From an uncultured Lachnospiraceae bacterium (lineage in GTDB: Bacteria; Bacillota; Clostridia; Lachnospirales; Lachnospiraceae), in assembly GCA_905236705.1 (NCBI GenBank), contig CAJOOZ010000081.1:1-39754 (forward strand): DNA of 39,754 bases. The letters are read 5' to 3'. The notes beneath the pieces are model-generated. The model was not told the DNA's origin and did no database searches. It saw only the letters and a list, made by a program, of their open reading frames with translations. This document shows, one piece after another, positions 9,136-17,206 of the stretch; position 1 is the first letter of the stretch, and each line of letters opens with the position of its first letter. The position numbers were made by a program, and so were the translations under genes.

Positions 9136-9501
9136 TTAATACTCCTGAGAGGGCTGCAGCATAAATATCAGCATAATGATCCAGCCTACGCAGGGGATCA
9201 GTGAGAAAAAGATGTAGGGCCAGCTCTTACCGGTATCATTCAGTCTGCGTACCGTGAGGGCAATACCGGGAATAATGGTGCCGATTCCGTAAAGCGTTCC
9301 CACAAGACCGGCTATGATTTTGACAATGGGCACAAATGCCAATGCCGAAATGATCGCACCGATGATGATATTATTCAAAACTACATGCCAGTAAGTCTCT
9401 CTGCTGGTGCGGCCCTCAAAATCAAAATACCGTAATAAAATCTCCTCACCCCAGGGTTTGAAAAAATCCGGCAGTTTCTCCACAAAAGATTCAAATTTCA
9501 T
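9136..9501 (-). CDS. DUF805 family small membrane protein
   Basis: 121 residues, function unknown. The family pattern is clear: an N-terminal FxGRTSRETYW-type block (residues 28-38, FEGRTSRETYWHVVL), then hydrophobic segments at about 43-56, 59-82 and 95-114. The conserved RRLNDTGKSWPYIF lies between the last two, and LQPSQEY ends the chain. DUF805 proteins are integral membrane proteins with no established activity. ATG 9501 is preceded by AGGAGGAA. It sits 42 bp downstream of the PH-like gene on the same strand, so the two may form a small membrane-associated unit. Confidence 0.85.
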   Translation of the reverse strand: MKFESFVEKLPDFFKPWGEEILLRYFDFEGRTSRETYWHVVLNNIIIGAIISALAFVPIVKIIAGLVGTLYGIGTIIPGIALTVRRLNDTGKSWPYIFFSLIPCVGWIIMLIFMLQPSQEY

Positions 9502-9543
9502 AGTATTCCTCCTATATTTTACTTTGAATATTACATAAACAGC

Positions 9544-9921
9544 TTAGCTGTCTATATCCGCATCCTCCATATGCATTCCGCTGTTCAGATTCATCGTATT
9601 CAGCGTCCTGCGCTTCATTCTGGCCTCTTCGGATTCCTTGAGGATAAAGTCTTTGATCTCATGCGCTTTTTTGACATGAACCAGCTTAAGTGTCGGTGAA
9701 GTGTTATCACTGGTGATGCAGACCACGGTTCCGACACCGCATAGCTTTTCAAGCAGCGTCGTCTCCAGATGCACATCGGTCACCTTGTACATATAACAGT
9801 CATCTTCCACCGTCTTGAAAAACCCTCTTTTGACATTCAACATCTCTTCCGTGATCGTATACAAGGTGAATGTCCAGGGCAGACCGAAAAACAGGATCCG
9901 TTTTCTTTCCCGATATTCCAT
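9544..9921 (-). CDS. PH-like (bacterial Pleckstrin-type, YdbT/DUF304-like) protein
   Basis: A 125-residue soluble-looking protein. The fold is suggested by the pattern RKRILFFGLPWTFTLYTITEEMLNVKRGFFKTVEDDCYMYKVTDV. This is the beta-strand run of bacterial PH domains (a conversion or membrane-proximal module), followed by a strand with TSPTLKL and a C-terminal helix. The start is ATG 9921 because GGAGGG lies directly upstream; an in-frame ATG at 9939 would place that ribosome binding site inside the coding region. It has its own promoter at 10032-10060 and is followed by the DUF805 gene. No catalytic motif is visible. The family call is moderate. Confidence 0.65.
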   Translation of the reverse strand: MEYRERKRILFFGLPWTFTLYTITEEMLNVKRGFFKTVEDDCYMYKVTDVHLETTLLEKLCGVGTVVCITSDNTSPTLKLVHVKKAHEIKDFILKESEEARMKRRTLNTMNLNSGMHMEDADIDS

Positions 9922-10031
9922 CTTTATCCCTCCTTCCAAAGTCTGGCCTCTCTTCTCCCGCAGGCCCTGATCCGTGCAACCATGCCCCTTTCGGGAACAT
10001 CCCTGCGGCGGATTTGTAAGACCGCTGTATC

Positions 10032-10060
10032 AGTATAACAGATGTTGGAAATTTAAGCAA
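10032..10060 (-). promoter_or_regulatory. Promoter for the PH-like/DUF805 genes
   Basis: On the minus strand: TTGCTT (10055-10060), 17 bp, TATACT (10032-10037) with a TGT extension. The leader to ATG 9921 is about 105 nt. It stands back to back with the nitroreductase promoter. Confidence 0.55.
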
Positions 10061-10075
10061 ATCCAAATGAATTTC

Positions 10076-10104
10076 TTTTCAAATCAACCATCTTGTGTTA
10101 CACT
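10076..10104 (+). promoter_or_regulatory. Promoter of the nitroreductase gene
   Basis: TTTTCA (10076-10081), 17 bp, TACACT (10099-10104) preceded by TGT (extended -10). It resembles the 4287 promoter closely around the -10. Confidence 0.55.
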
Positions 10105-10132
10105 ATCTGAAAAACAAAAGAGGAGGAAAAAG

Positions 10133-10672
10133 ATGACAGCAAAAGAATGTATACTCGGTCGCAGGAGCATCCGCAGTTATAAACCCGATCCGGTGGATCA
10201 TTCTCTTCTTGAGGAAGTGGTAGCCGAGGCTTCTTATGCGCCCAGCTGGAAGCACACACAGATCGCCCGTTATATCGCTGTAGAAGGTGCCCTGAAGGAC
10301 AAGATCGCAGACGAAGGCTTTTCCATGTTTCCCGGCAACGGTAACATCGTCAGACAGGCTCCCGTTCTGATCGCCGTAACGGTGATCAAAAACCGCAGCG
10401 GTTATGAACGTGACGGCTCTTTTTCCACGGACAGAGGCGACGGATGGCAAATGTTTGATGCCGGTGTTGCAGCACAGACGTTTTGTCTGGCAGCTTATGA
10501 GCATGGTCTTGGTACCGTGATACAGGGCATTTTTGACAGAGAGACCATTACTTCCCTGTTAGGTCTTGGAGAGGATCGCGAACTTGTTTGTCTCATCCCA
10601 ACCGGTTATCCCGAGGGAGATGCCATCGCTCCGAAACGTAAAGAAGTCAGTGAATATATTTCATATCAATGA
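10133..10672 (+). CDS. Nitroreductase family flavoprotein
   Basis: An FMN-dependent NAD(P)H oxidoreductase of 179 residues; the natural substrate is not predictable. The N-terminal [13 protein letters not shown] is the FMN-phosphate-binding signature, [10 protein letters not shown] is a variant of the usual AP-S-NxQ-type motif, and [10 protein letters not shown] is the C-terminal helix. ATG 10133 has AGGAGG upstream; the frame is open further 5' but lacks any other ribosome site and runs across the promoter. It is a single-gene unit with its own promoter and a strong terminator directly after the stop. Confidence 0.9.
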   Translation: MTAKECILGRRSIRSYKPDPVDHSLLEEVVAEASYAPSWKHTQIARYIAVEGALKDKIADEGFSMFPGNGNIVRQAPVLIAVTVIKNRSGYERDGSFSTDRGDGWQMFDAGVAAQTFCLAAYEHGLGTVIQGIFDRETITSLLGLGEDRELVCLIPTGYPEGDAIAPKRKEVSEYISYQ

Positions 10673-10678
10673 CCCTTC

Positions 10679-10706
10679 AGCCGAAGATTTTTTCTTCGGC
10701 TTTTTC
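10679..10706 (+). terminator. Rho-independent terminator after the nitroreductase gene
   Basis: AGCCGAAG (10679-10686) and CTTCGGCT (10694-10701) form an 8-bp stem followed by a T-run. It begins seven bases after the stop codon and ends about 25 bases before the pyrB start, so it could also work as an attenuator for pyrB. Confidence 0.85.
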
Positions 10707-10728
10707 ATGGCAACAAAAGGAGGAATCT

Positions 10729-11649
10729 ATGCGACACCTGATCAACCCGCTCGATTTCACCACAGACGAGCTGGATCGGCTCTTTGACCTGGCGGCAGAT
10801 ATCGAGCAACATCCCGAACAATATGCACACAAATGTGACGGAAAAAAACTGGCTACCTGTTTTTATGAGCCCAGTACCAGAACCCGTCTGAGCTTCGAGA
10901 CCGCCATGCTGAATCTGGGCGGCTCCGTCATCGGTTTTTCCGATGCGGCCTCGTCCTCGGCATCCAAAGGAGAAAGTGTGGCCGACACCATCCGTGTGAT
11001 CTCATGCTTTGCGGATATCTGTGCGATGCGCCATCCGAAGGAGGGCGCTGCCACAGTGGCCGCCTCCCACTCTGGCATTCCCGTGATCAATGCCGGAGAC
11101 GGCGGGCATCAACACCCCACCCAGACCCTGACGGATCTGCTTACGATCCGCGCCCTGAAGGGACGGCTTTCAGACTTTACCATCGGTCTGTGCGGTGATC
11201 TGAAATTCGGCCGTACCGTTCATTCCCTGATCAACGCCCTCTCCCGCTATGACGGGATCAGGTTCGTTTTCATTTCTCCGGAGGAGCTCAGGATTCCGGA
11301 CTATATCATTGAAATGCTTCGGGAAAAGCAGATCCCTTACAAAGAAGTGATCCGTCTGGAGGACACCATCGGCGATCTGGATCTGTTATATATGACCAGG
11401 GTACAACGCGAACGTTTCTTTAACGAGGAGGATTATATCCGCCTGAAGGATTTCTACATCCTCGACAAGACAAAATTAAATCTGGCCCGTGAAGATATGC
11501 TTGTGTTACATCCTCTCCCCAGGGTCAACGAGATATCCGTTGAGGTGGATGACGATCCGCGGGCGGTCTATTTTAAACAGGTACAATACGGCGTTTACGT
11601 CAGAATGGCACTGATACTGACATTACTCGAAATCGAAAAGGAGAACTGA
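10729..11649 (+). CDS. pyrB: Aspartate carbamoyltransferase, catalytic chain
   Basis: Forms carbamoyl-aspartate from carbamoyl phosphate and aspartate, the first committed pyrimidine step. 306 residues. The carbamoyl-phosphate loop [11 protein letters not shown] covers residues 47-57, HPTQTLTD and [15 protein letters not shown] are in the middle, and LHPLPR is near the C-terminus. ATG 10729 has AGGAGG upstream; a longer frame reaches back through the preceding terminator and is rejected. pyrI begins two bases after the stop, so catalytic and regulatory chains are co-translated, as in the E. coli-type dodecameric enzyme. No other pyr genes are in the window. Confidence 0.96.
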   Translation: MRHLINPLDFTTDELDRLFDLAADIEQHPEQYAHKCDGKKLATCFYEPSTRTRLSFETAMLNLGGSVIGFSDAASSSASKGESVADTIRVISCFADICAMRHPKEGAATVAASHSGIPVINAGDGGHQHPTQTLTDLLTIRALKGRLSDFTIGLCGDLKFGRTVHSLINALSRYDGIRFVFISPEELRIPDYIIEMLREKQIPYKEVIRLEDTIGDLDLLYMTRVQRERFFNEEDYIRLKDFYILDKTKLNLAREDMLVLHPLPRVNEISVEVDDDPRAVYFKQVQYGVYVRMALILTLLEIEKEN

Positions 11650-11651
11650 CC

Positions 11652-12080
11652 ATGCTGAATGTGGGTAAAATAGAAGAAGGTTACGTGCTCGATCATATCC
11701 AGGCCGGCAAGAGCCTGACCATCTACCATCTGCTGCATCTTGATAAAACAGATGCACAGGTGGCTATCATCAAAAATGCCAGAAGCAGCAAGATGGGCAA
11801 AAAAGACATACTGAAGGTGGAATGTCCCATCGGTTCCATCGATCTGGATGTCCTCGCCTTTCTGGACCGCAACATCACGGTCAATGTGATCCGCAACGGA
11901 GAGATCATGCAAAAGGAGGATCTCATCCTGCCCAGAGAGGTAAGGAACGTCATAAAATGCAAAAATCCCCGCTGCATTACTTCCATTGAGCAGGGACTGG
12001 AGCATATCTTCGTCTTGTCCGACGCAACAAAAGGCACCTACCGGTGCAAATACTGTGAAAGCAATCCTCCCGCACAATAA
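11652..12080 (+). CDS. pyrI: Aspartate carbamoyltransferase, regulatory chain
   Basis: The allosteric, zinc-binding subunit that conveys CTP/ATP signals to PyrB. Residues about 1-95 form the nucleotide-binding domain. The zinc domain follows with Cys103, Cys108, Cys132 and Cys135 (CX4C and CX2C), all four ligands present. 142 residues, normal for clostridial PyrI. The last codons and the TAA are built into the terminator hairpin at 12061-12096, with the stop codon in its loop. Confidence 0.95.
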   Translation: MLNVGKIEEGYVLDHIQAGKSLTIYHLLHLDKTDAQVAIIKNARSSKMGKKDILKVECPIGSIDLDVLAFLDRNITVNVIRNGEIMQKEDLILPREVRNVIKCKNPRCITSIEQGLEHIFVLSDATKGTYRCKYCESNPPAQ

Positions 12081-12100
12081 AGCGCGGGAGGATTGCTTTC
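12061..12100. terminator. Shared terminator hairpin between convergent pyrI and lepB
   Basis: A perfect 13-bp stem (12061-12073 with 12084-12096) around a 10-base loop that contains the pyrI TAA. TTTC follows on both strands. The T-runs are short, but the stem is GC-rich and lies between two converging genes, so it probably works in both directions. Confidence 0.75.
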
Positions 12101-12128
12101 AGGCAGGCGGCTATGAAACCGCCCTATC

Positions 12129-12779
12129 TCAATACTCAACATCCTTAAATGTCGTGGGATTCGGAAAATACCTCAGCACCGCTTTCCCCAGCATCTTTTC
12201 CCTCTTCACAAAACAATATCCTTTTTCCACGGCATCCTGCTCGTCTGCGGCCAGCCCCTCATCAACTGCTTCCGCCGCCCAGTATCTGCCATCCGCCGAA
12301 TTATTGCGATTGTCTCCCATCATGAAATAACACCCCTGCGGTATCTCAAAATGGAATCCGTCATTGGCGATCACCCATTCTTCCTTCAGATAATCTTCTT
12401 CAAGCGGCTCTTCGCTTCCGTTGATATAGACCTTACCCTCTCTGATATCCAGTGTCTCTCCCGGTAAACCGATCAGTCTTTTGATATAAATTTCCTTTTC
12501 ATTAACGGGAAACTTGAACATGATGATATCACCGCGCCGGGGTTCCTCCGTCAGATAAGCCAGTCTCCAGCCGATCAGCCTGTCCTTTACCTGAATCGTG
12601 TTCTCCATGGACCCGCTGGGCACATTGGCATTTACGATCACAAACTTGTCCAGGACAAGGGCTATCAGAAAAGCACAGGCAATGGTCAGAACCCACGAAA
12701 GTATCTCCCTTCCCACAGAGGTCTTCTCCTGTTCTTCCTGATCGCTTTGATTTTCCTGATTCTCCTGATTTTTTTTCAT
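12129..12779 (-). CDS. lepB: Signal peptidase I
   Basis: A membrane-bound serine protease that removes signal peptides from secreted proteins. 216 residues. After a Gln/Glu/Asn-rich cytoplasmic tail (residues 1-20) comes one transmembrane helix at about 28-50. The catalytic dyad is Ser57 in PSGSMENT and Lys100 in YIKRLIGLPGE; GDNRNNSADGRYW is the last conserved box. ATG 12779 has AAGGAGAG upstream. It lies 45 bp after the GTPase/YcgQ-like gene on the same strand with no clear promoter between them, so it may be the last gene of that unit. The low-complexity tail is unusual but harmless to the active site. Confidence 0.95.
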   Translation of the reverse strand: MKKNQENQENQSDQEEQEKTSVGREILSWVLTIACAFLIALVLDKFVIVNANVPSGSMENTIQVKDRLIGWRLAYLTEEPRRGDIIMFKFPVNEKEIYIKRLIGLPGETLDIREGKVYINGSEEPLEEDYLKEEWVIANDGFHFEIPQGCYFMMGDNRNNSADGRYWAAEAVDEGLAADEQDAVEKGYCFVKREKMLGKAVLRYFPNPTTFKDVEY

Positions 12780-12824
12780 ACACTCTCCTTAGGAACGATT
12801 AAGATCTGATACCCAATTACCTGA

Positions 12825-13757
12825 TCACACAAAATTGATCACCGGCTCCCTGGGCTTCTTCGTCTTTTCGATGCTGACCGCTTCCAGAACCGGTCCCTCT
12901 TTTCCGTAATCCTCAAAATACTCTATTCCCACCTTGGCCTTTACACGGATCCAATCCTGTTCATTAAGTTCATCCGCTCCCGGATACCTGCAGGCATAGC
13001 CCAGAAATGCCATATCATCGGCGCAGCAGGTCATGGCCATCCGTCCCGGAACAAAATAACCCTTGGGAAACTCCTTTGGCTTTAGGACCTGGCCAATATA
13101 AGAGATCGTCTTGCCCGCATAACGGGGCGCATTATCAAGCACATCGATATACCAGACACCATAAGCCGTATCATCCAGATCGATCACCTCCGCATTCACA
13201 TCATAGGGCAGTTCCTCCTCAAGCGTTGCATTGACCTCTCCGTTTTGATCCTCGAATATGATCTCCGCATTCTGATTGATCGCCTTGATATTGCGTTTAT
13301 AGCTCGGTATTTTTTCCATCACGCTGTCGCACCGGTTGACCATGATCATCTCCGACCTGCGAATATGTTCCGCTATGAGTGATTTCATATTGGTAAAATA
13401 GCTTGAGAACGTGGAACCGTCGATCAACGTAATCTGTTGCTCCAGCTTCCAGTGCCAGGGAAACTTGACATTTTTGCTGTTCCACATTCCGTTAAATTCG
13501 ATCAGAATTCTCACCGGCCTGTGCTTTTTTTCCAGGGCTATCAGAGTCTGACCCGTAAAATCCTTTTCCTCTTCGATCAGTTCCATGACTGCATGAGAGC
13601 GCTTCAAAAGCTCCGGATCATATTCTACTTCTCCCTCTTCGCACACGATCACCAGAGTCGTACCCTTTGTCTGAAAATAAGGCTGTGAGATCGTATACTG
13701 GATGAACATGGACTTGCCGCTGTCCAGAAATCCATTTATCATATATACGGGTATCAT
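12825..13757 (-). CDS. CobW/COG0523-like GTPase domain fused to a YcgQ (DUF1980/TIGR03943)-like domain
   Basis: 310 residues. Residues 1-190 look like a P-loop GTPase of the COG0523 metal-chaperone group: the P-loop is GFLDSGKS (9-16) and the guanine motif is NRCD (141-144). The CxCC metal motif of true COG0523 proteins is absent. From about 200 to 300 the sequence changes to a pattern I recognise from YcgQ-type proteins: YIGQVLKPKEF, a GRMAMTCCADDM block (Cys244-Cys245), and DWIRVKAKV. YcgQ proteins usually act beside a YcgR-type permease, which is not visible here. The gene follows a His-rich COG0523 gene by 40 bp, which suggests a role in metal handling. ATG 13757 has AAGGAG upstream. The fusion is seen in the sequence; the function is inferred. 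Confidence 0.7.
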   Translation of the reverse strand: MIPVYMINGFLDSGKSMFIQYTISQPYFQTKGTTLVIVCEEGEVEYDPELLKRSHAVMELIEEEKDFTGQTLIALEKKHRPVRILIEFNGMWNSKNVKFPWHWKLEQQITLIDGSTFSSYFTNMKSLIAEHIRRSEMIMVNRCDSVMEKIPSYKRNIKAINQNAEIIFEDQNGEVNATLEEELPYDVNAEVIDLDDTAYGVWYIDVLDNAPRYAGKTISYIGQVLKPKEFPKGYFVPGRMAMTCCADDMAFLGYACRYPGADELNEQDWIRVKAKVGIEYFEDYGKEGPVLEAVSIEKTKKPREPVINFV

Positions 13758-13776
13758 GTTTTACATCTCCTTAAAT

Positions 13777-13794
13777 AGTTAGCATCTGCTAACT
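13777..13794. promoter_or_regulatory. Perfect 8-2-8 palindrome, possible metalloregulator operator
   Basis: AGTTAGCA-TC-TGCTAACT lies just after the stop of the His-rich GTPase gene and 20 bases before the next ATG. The half-site resembles DtxR-family boxes as I remember them. It could equally form an intercistronic RNA hairpin; there is no following T-run, so it is not a terminator. Confidence 0.5.
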
Positions 13795-13797
13795 TTA

Positions 13798-14982
13798 TCA
13801 TTTGGTAAAAAGTTCCTTCAAAGCATCTTCCTTCAGCTTGGAACCGATCACGCAGATCTTGCCGGTCACTTCCGCGCTGCCGTTTCTGACCTCGCTCTCC
13901 CCGGGCACATAATCAAAGTGTATAAAGCTGCCGTCCTGCCCGGCTACCATTCCTTTGCTTCTGAGGATGATACCGTAAGCATCCTCATCATCCAGCTTTT
14001 TCAGGATCTCTTCAATCTCTTCTCCCGTGTATTTAGCAGGAGTCTCCATTCCCCAGCTTGTGAATACTTCATCCGCATCATGATGATGGTGATGATGATG
14101 ATGCCCGTCGTGGTCATGGTCGTGATGGTGTTCATGATCGTGCTCATCGTGGTCATGCTCATGATGGTGGTCATGATCGTGCTCATCGTGGTCATGCCCG
14201 TGATGATGCTCATGTTCGTGCTCATCGTGATCATGGTCGTGATGGTGTTCATGATCGTGCTCATCGTGGCCATGCCCGTGATGATGCTCATGATCGTGCT
14301 CATCGTGGTCATGCTCATGATGGTGGTGATGATGATGTTCCTCCTCGTGGCTCATCACCTCCGCTAAGAGCTCTGCCTCCAGATCCTTGGCATCCTCTAT
14401 CGCCTCTAGGATCTTAACACCTTCCAGCTGATCCCAGGGGGTTGTTATGATCTGCGCCCTGGTATTATGCTCACGGATCAGCGCAATACACTGCTCAATC
14501 TTTTCCTGACTCATATCACCGGTACGGCTCAGTATGATCGTGCCGGCATGTTCGATCTGATTGACAAAAAATTCTCCGAAGTTCTTGAGATAGGTTTTGC
14601 ATTTCTTGGCATCCACAACCGCCACTGCACTGTTTAAATGCACTCCCTCACTGGCCGTAGCGCCCTCCACGGCTCTCATGACATCGGAAAGCTTGCCGAC
14701 ACCCGAAGGCTCGATCAGGATCCTGTCAGGTGTATATTTGCCGAGCACCTCTTTCAGAGAGGTGGCAAAATCCCCTACCAGAGAGCAGCAGATACAACCG
14801 GAATTCATCTCCGTAATCTCGATGCCGGATTCTTTTAAGAAACCGCCATCGATCCCGATCTCGCCAAACTCGTTTTCGATCAGGACCACCTGCTCGTCTT
14901 GCAGAGCCTCAGCCAGAAGCTTTTTGATCAGGGTCGTCTTGCCTGCCCCCAAAAAGCCCGAAACAATGTCAATCTTTGTCAT
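13798..14982 (-). CDS. COG0523 (CobW/ZNG-type) metal-chaperone GTPase with long His-rich segment
   Basis: 394 residues. The G domain (1-205) has GFLGAGKTT (9-17), NEFGEIGIDG and the metal-binding GCICC (62-66). The guanine-specificity motif is unusual (SRTGD instead of NKxD). Residues about 216-301 hold some 52 His among Asp/Glu/Gly, arranged as five 13-residue repeats flanked by poly-His. The CobW C-terminal domain follows (about 318-394). Such proteins deliver or buffer zinc, nickel or cobalt using GTP hydrolysis; which metal cannot be told from sequence. The start is ATG 14982, eight bases from AGGAGG; a TTG at 14988 is too close to that site. It is first in an apparent unit with the GTPase/YcgQ-like gene and lepB. 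RNase P RNA lies just upstream on the same strand. Confidence 0.9.
   Translation of the reverse strand: MTKIDIVSGFLGAGKTTLIKKLLAEALQDEQVVLIENEFGEIGIDGGFLKESGIEITEMNSGCICCSLVGDFATSLKEVLGKYTPDRILIEPSGVGKLSDVMRAVEGATASEGVHLNSAVAVVDAKKCKTYLKNFGEFFVNQIEHAGTIILSRTGDMSQEKIEQCIALIREHNTRAQIITTPWDQLEGVKILEAIEDAKDLEAELLAEVMSHEEEHHHHHHHEHDHDEHDHEHHHGHGHDEHDHEHHHDHDHDEHEHEHHHGHDHDEHDHDHHHEHDHDEHDHEHHHDHDHDGHHHHHHHHDADEVFTSWGMETPAKYTGEEIEEILKKLDDEDAYGIILRSKGMVAGQDGSFIHFDYVPGESEVRNGSAEVTGKICVIGSKLKEDALKELFTK
14079..14337 (-). repeat. In-frame 39-bp tandem repeats encoding His/Asp/Glu
   Basis: Five units of 39 bp, each encoding a version of HDEHDHEHHHxHx, flanked by runs of seven and eight His codons. All units keep the reading frame. 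The region should be prone to copy-number change by slippage. Confidence 0.85.
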
Positions 14983-15040
14983 TTTCAACGCCTCCTACTA
15001 ATAAGATAATAAATGAATAATGGTTCTGCGGGCCGCAAAA

Positions 15041-15381
15041 GGAATAAGCCGGACGATAAGCCGGGTTATGTCGTGGGTGATCATCTATCTAGACCTGCCG
15101 TTACCGACAGGCTCAAGCGACCTACCTGAAAGCACAGCGGGCAACTGTATCGCTTTCTGTTTGGTCTTGCTTCGAATGGAGTTTACATGTGCCCTGCCCG
15201 TTACCGTGCAGGCGGTAGTCTCTTACACTGCCTTTCCACCCTTACCGCTTTCGCGGCGGTTTATTTCTGTTGCACTGGTCTGGGAGTCGCCTCCACCGGA
15301 CGTTATCCGGCATCCTGCCCTGTGAAGCCCGGACTTTCCTCGTCTGCCAAGGCAGCCGCGATCACCTGTCCGGCTTATTCC
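15041..15381 (-). ncRNA. rnpB: RNase P RNA (M1-type ribozyme)
   Basis: The catalytic RNA that matures tRNA 5' ends, about 341 nt. Read on the minus strand, the 5' part has GAGGAAAGTCCGGGCTTC and the middle has CCGGTGGAGGCGACTCC. The 3' part has ATAACCCGGCTTAT, the universal P4-side segments. The two ends pair over 14 bp (15041-15054 with 15368-15381) to form helix P1, which sets the boundaries. It lies between the nucleoside kinase gene and the His-rich GTPase gene on the same strand. A TATGAT at 15406-15411 may be its -10, without a clear -35. No strong terminator is visible before the next gene. Confidence 0.93.
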
Positions 15382-15429
15382 CTTTGCGTCCCGCTGTCCT
15401 CACGGATCATAATTACTCCGGCCAGTCAG

Positions 15430-15445
15430 GACTCGCTTGCGAGTC
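15430..15445 (-). other. Short palindromic hairpin between the nucleoside kinase gene and rnpB
   Basis: GACTCG (15430-15435) and CGAGTC (15440-15445) with a 4-base loop. It sits about 50 bp downstream of the kinase stop with no T-run, so it could be a weak terminator or processing site upstream of RNase P RNA. Confidence 0.35.
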
Positions 15446-15500
15446 TGCTTGTCTGAATAACGACATGCTTCGTTGTCATCAGTTGGCGATGGACACCTGC

Positions 15501-17153
15501 TCAGACCGGAAACACACTGCCTCCGACAAACTCACGTACAATGGAGTTGTTTGGCAGATTTTCCGTACTGACTCCCAGAAAATAACTCAGGAATTTCAGC
15601 AGTCTCTTGGCCTCGATATATTCCGGCATATCCGGCGTGACAGAATACAACAGCGGCTCCGCATATTGTTTGATCACTGCCAGCTCATAGATCAGGGCAC
15701 TGTTGAAAAATGCATCCGCATTTTCCTGGAACGGGAAAATGTATTCCTCCTCCCCCTTTCTGACGGAATACCACATGCCGATGGTTCTCTGCGCACTGGC
15801 TCCCCTGGTCCTTGCGTCTCTTACCATTCTCCGAAGCAAACGACCGTCCGTTGTCGGTATCCTGTTATGCTCATCCACATTGAGGGATGTCAATGCGCTG
15901 ATATAGATCTTGTATTTACTCTCGTTGGGAAGAGAATAGCTCATCTTGTCATTGAGCCCGTGGATTCCCTCCAGCACCAGTATGTCATCTTTTCCGAGTT
16001 GCTTGTAGTCTCCCAGATATTCTCTGGCTCCGGTCTTGAAATTAAAGGTCGGAAGTTCTACCCTCCTGCCTTCCAAAAGCCCCGTCATGTCCTTGTTGAA
16101 CTGCTCCACATCAATGGCTTCGAGACATTCAAAATTGTAATTGCCAAACTCATCCTTCGGCGTATGCTCCCGATCCTTAAAATAATTGTCCAGGGCAATG
16201 GGATGGGGTTTGAGGCCCAGCGTCCTGAGCTGGATGGACAGTCTGTGCGAAAAGGATGTCTTTCCGCTGGAGGAAGGCCCTGCGATCATGACAAATTTTA
16301 CATCTCCGCGCCGGGCGATCTCTTTTGCGATCTCTCCGATCCTGCGCTCCTGTAATGCCTCCTGCACCAGCACCAGATCACTGATATTGCCCTTGCATAT
16401 CTGATCATTCAGATCTCCAACGGTATCGATCCCCAGGGTATTGCCCCAGTCATTGGCCTGATTCAGCGTTTCAAACAGTTTTTCCCTGGGCTGGAATATA
16501 CTCAGCTTGGCAGGCTTTTGCATGTCGGGAACATTCAGGATGATCCCCTGCTTGTAAGGAAGCAGTTCAAAATGTTCAACATAACCGGCATTCGGCAGCA
16601 TATAGCCGTAAAAATAGTCACGATATCCCCCCAGGTTATAGACATTGACACTGGAGCTTCTGCGATAGCGAAACAGCTTGACCTTGTCGGACATATTCTG
16701 TTCTTCGAACAGTTTCACCGCCTCATCTTTCGGGACTGAGGATTTGGTGATCTCAAGCCGATCCTGCTGCATCTGCCGCATGGCTCCTTCCAGGCTCCTG
16801 ATCTCGGCCTGCGTCACATGATGCCCTTTCATACTGATGTAATAGCCGTTGCCGATGGCAAACTCGACCTTGACCTGATCAGGCCGGATATCCGATAACT
16901 CATCGTCCACAGCTTTCATCAGCATCATGGTGGCCGTCCTGACATAAGCCTTGTGTCCCGCCGAATCGGCAAAGGTCAAAAATGACACCTCGCAATCCCT
17001 TGACGGAGACTTGTACAATTCCTGTATCCTGTTTCCCACCAGGGCCAGCGCAATGGTCTCCTCATACCTGTCCTGATAAGCCTGTGCCAGTTCCTGATAA
17101 GTAACCTTATCCTCATAGCTCTTTGTTTCCCCCAAGATCGTGATCCTGATCAT
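15501..17153 (-). CDS. Nucleoside (uridine-type) kinase with ThrRS-like N-terminal region
   Basis: 550 residues. Residues 1-60 look like a TGS domain and about 60-200 like the second additional domain of threonyl-/alanyl-tRNA synthetases (GNGYYISMKGHHVT, and later GYMLPNAGYVEHFELL). From about 285 comes a P-loop kinase: AGPSSSGKTSF, LDNYFKDREHTP, LVLEGIHGLND and RLLRRMVRDARTRG, which place it with uridine/phosphoribulokinase-like enzymes. This fused form is well known in Clostridia and Thermotogae and is usually annotated as a nucleoside kinase; the role of the synthetase-like part is not established. ATG 17153 has AGGAGG upstream. The order of neighbours suggests it is transcribed with, or just after, the nif3-trmK-rpoD unit. 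Confidence 0.85.
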   Translation of the reverse strand: MIRITILGETKSYEDKVTYQELAQAYQDRYEETIALALVGNRIQELYKSPSRDCEVSFLTFADSAGHKAYVRTATMMLMKAVDDELSDIRPDQVKVEFAIGNGYYISMKGHHVTQAEIRSLEGAMRQMQQDRLEITKSSVPKDEAVKLFEEQNMSDKVKLFRYRRSSSVNVYNLGGYRDYFYGYMLPNAGYVEHFELLPYKQGIILNVPDMQKPAKLSIFQPREKLFETLNQANDWGNTLGIDTVGDLNDQICKGNISDLVLVQEALQERRIGEIAKEIARRGDVKFVMIAGPSSSGKTSFSHRLSIQLRTLGLKPHPIALDNYFKDREHTPKDEFGNYNFECLEAIDVEQFNKDMTGLLEGRRVELPTFNFKTGAREYLGDYKQLGKDDILVLEGIHGLNDKMSYSLPNESKYKIYISALTSLNVDEHNRIPTTDGRLLRRMVRDARTRGASAQRTIGMWYSVRKGEEEYIFPFQENADAFFNSALIYELAVIKQYAEPLLYSVTPDMPEYIEAKRLLKFLSYFLGVSTENLPNNSIVREFVGGSVFPV

Positions 17154-17206
17154 ATCATACCTCCTGTCATCTGTCTGTTTTTATCGCTCATTACCTCTGA
17201 TGCTTT

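Noticed and set aside
9974..10132. N-terminal extension of the nitroreductase
   Set aside because: The region holds two divergent promoters and the true ATG has AGGAGG.
14079..14337. Regular repeats considered as a CRISPR array
   Set aside because: The repeats are contiguous 39-bp in-frame protein-coding units without unique spacers.
13918..14367. Met/Val-rich plus-strand frame opposite the His-rich region
   Set aside because: It results from reading His/Asp/Glu codons backwards; low complexity with no ribosome site.
15020..15325. Reading frames across the RNase P RNA region
   Set aside because: The sequence matches RNase P RNA on the other strand with a closing 14-bp helix; no ribosome site.
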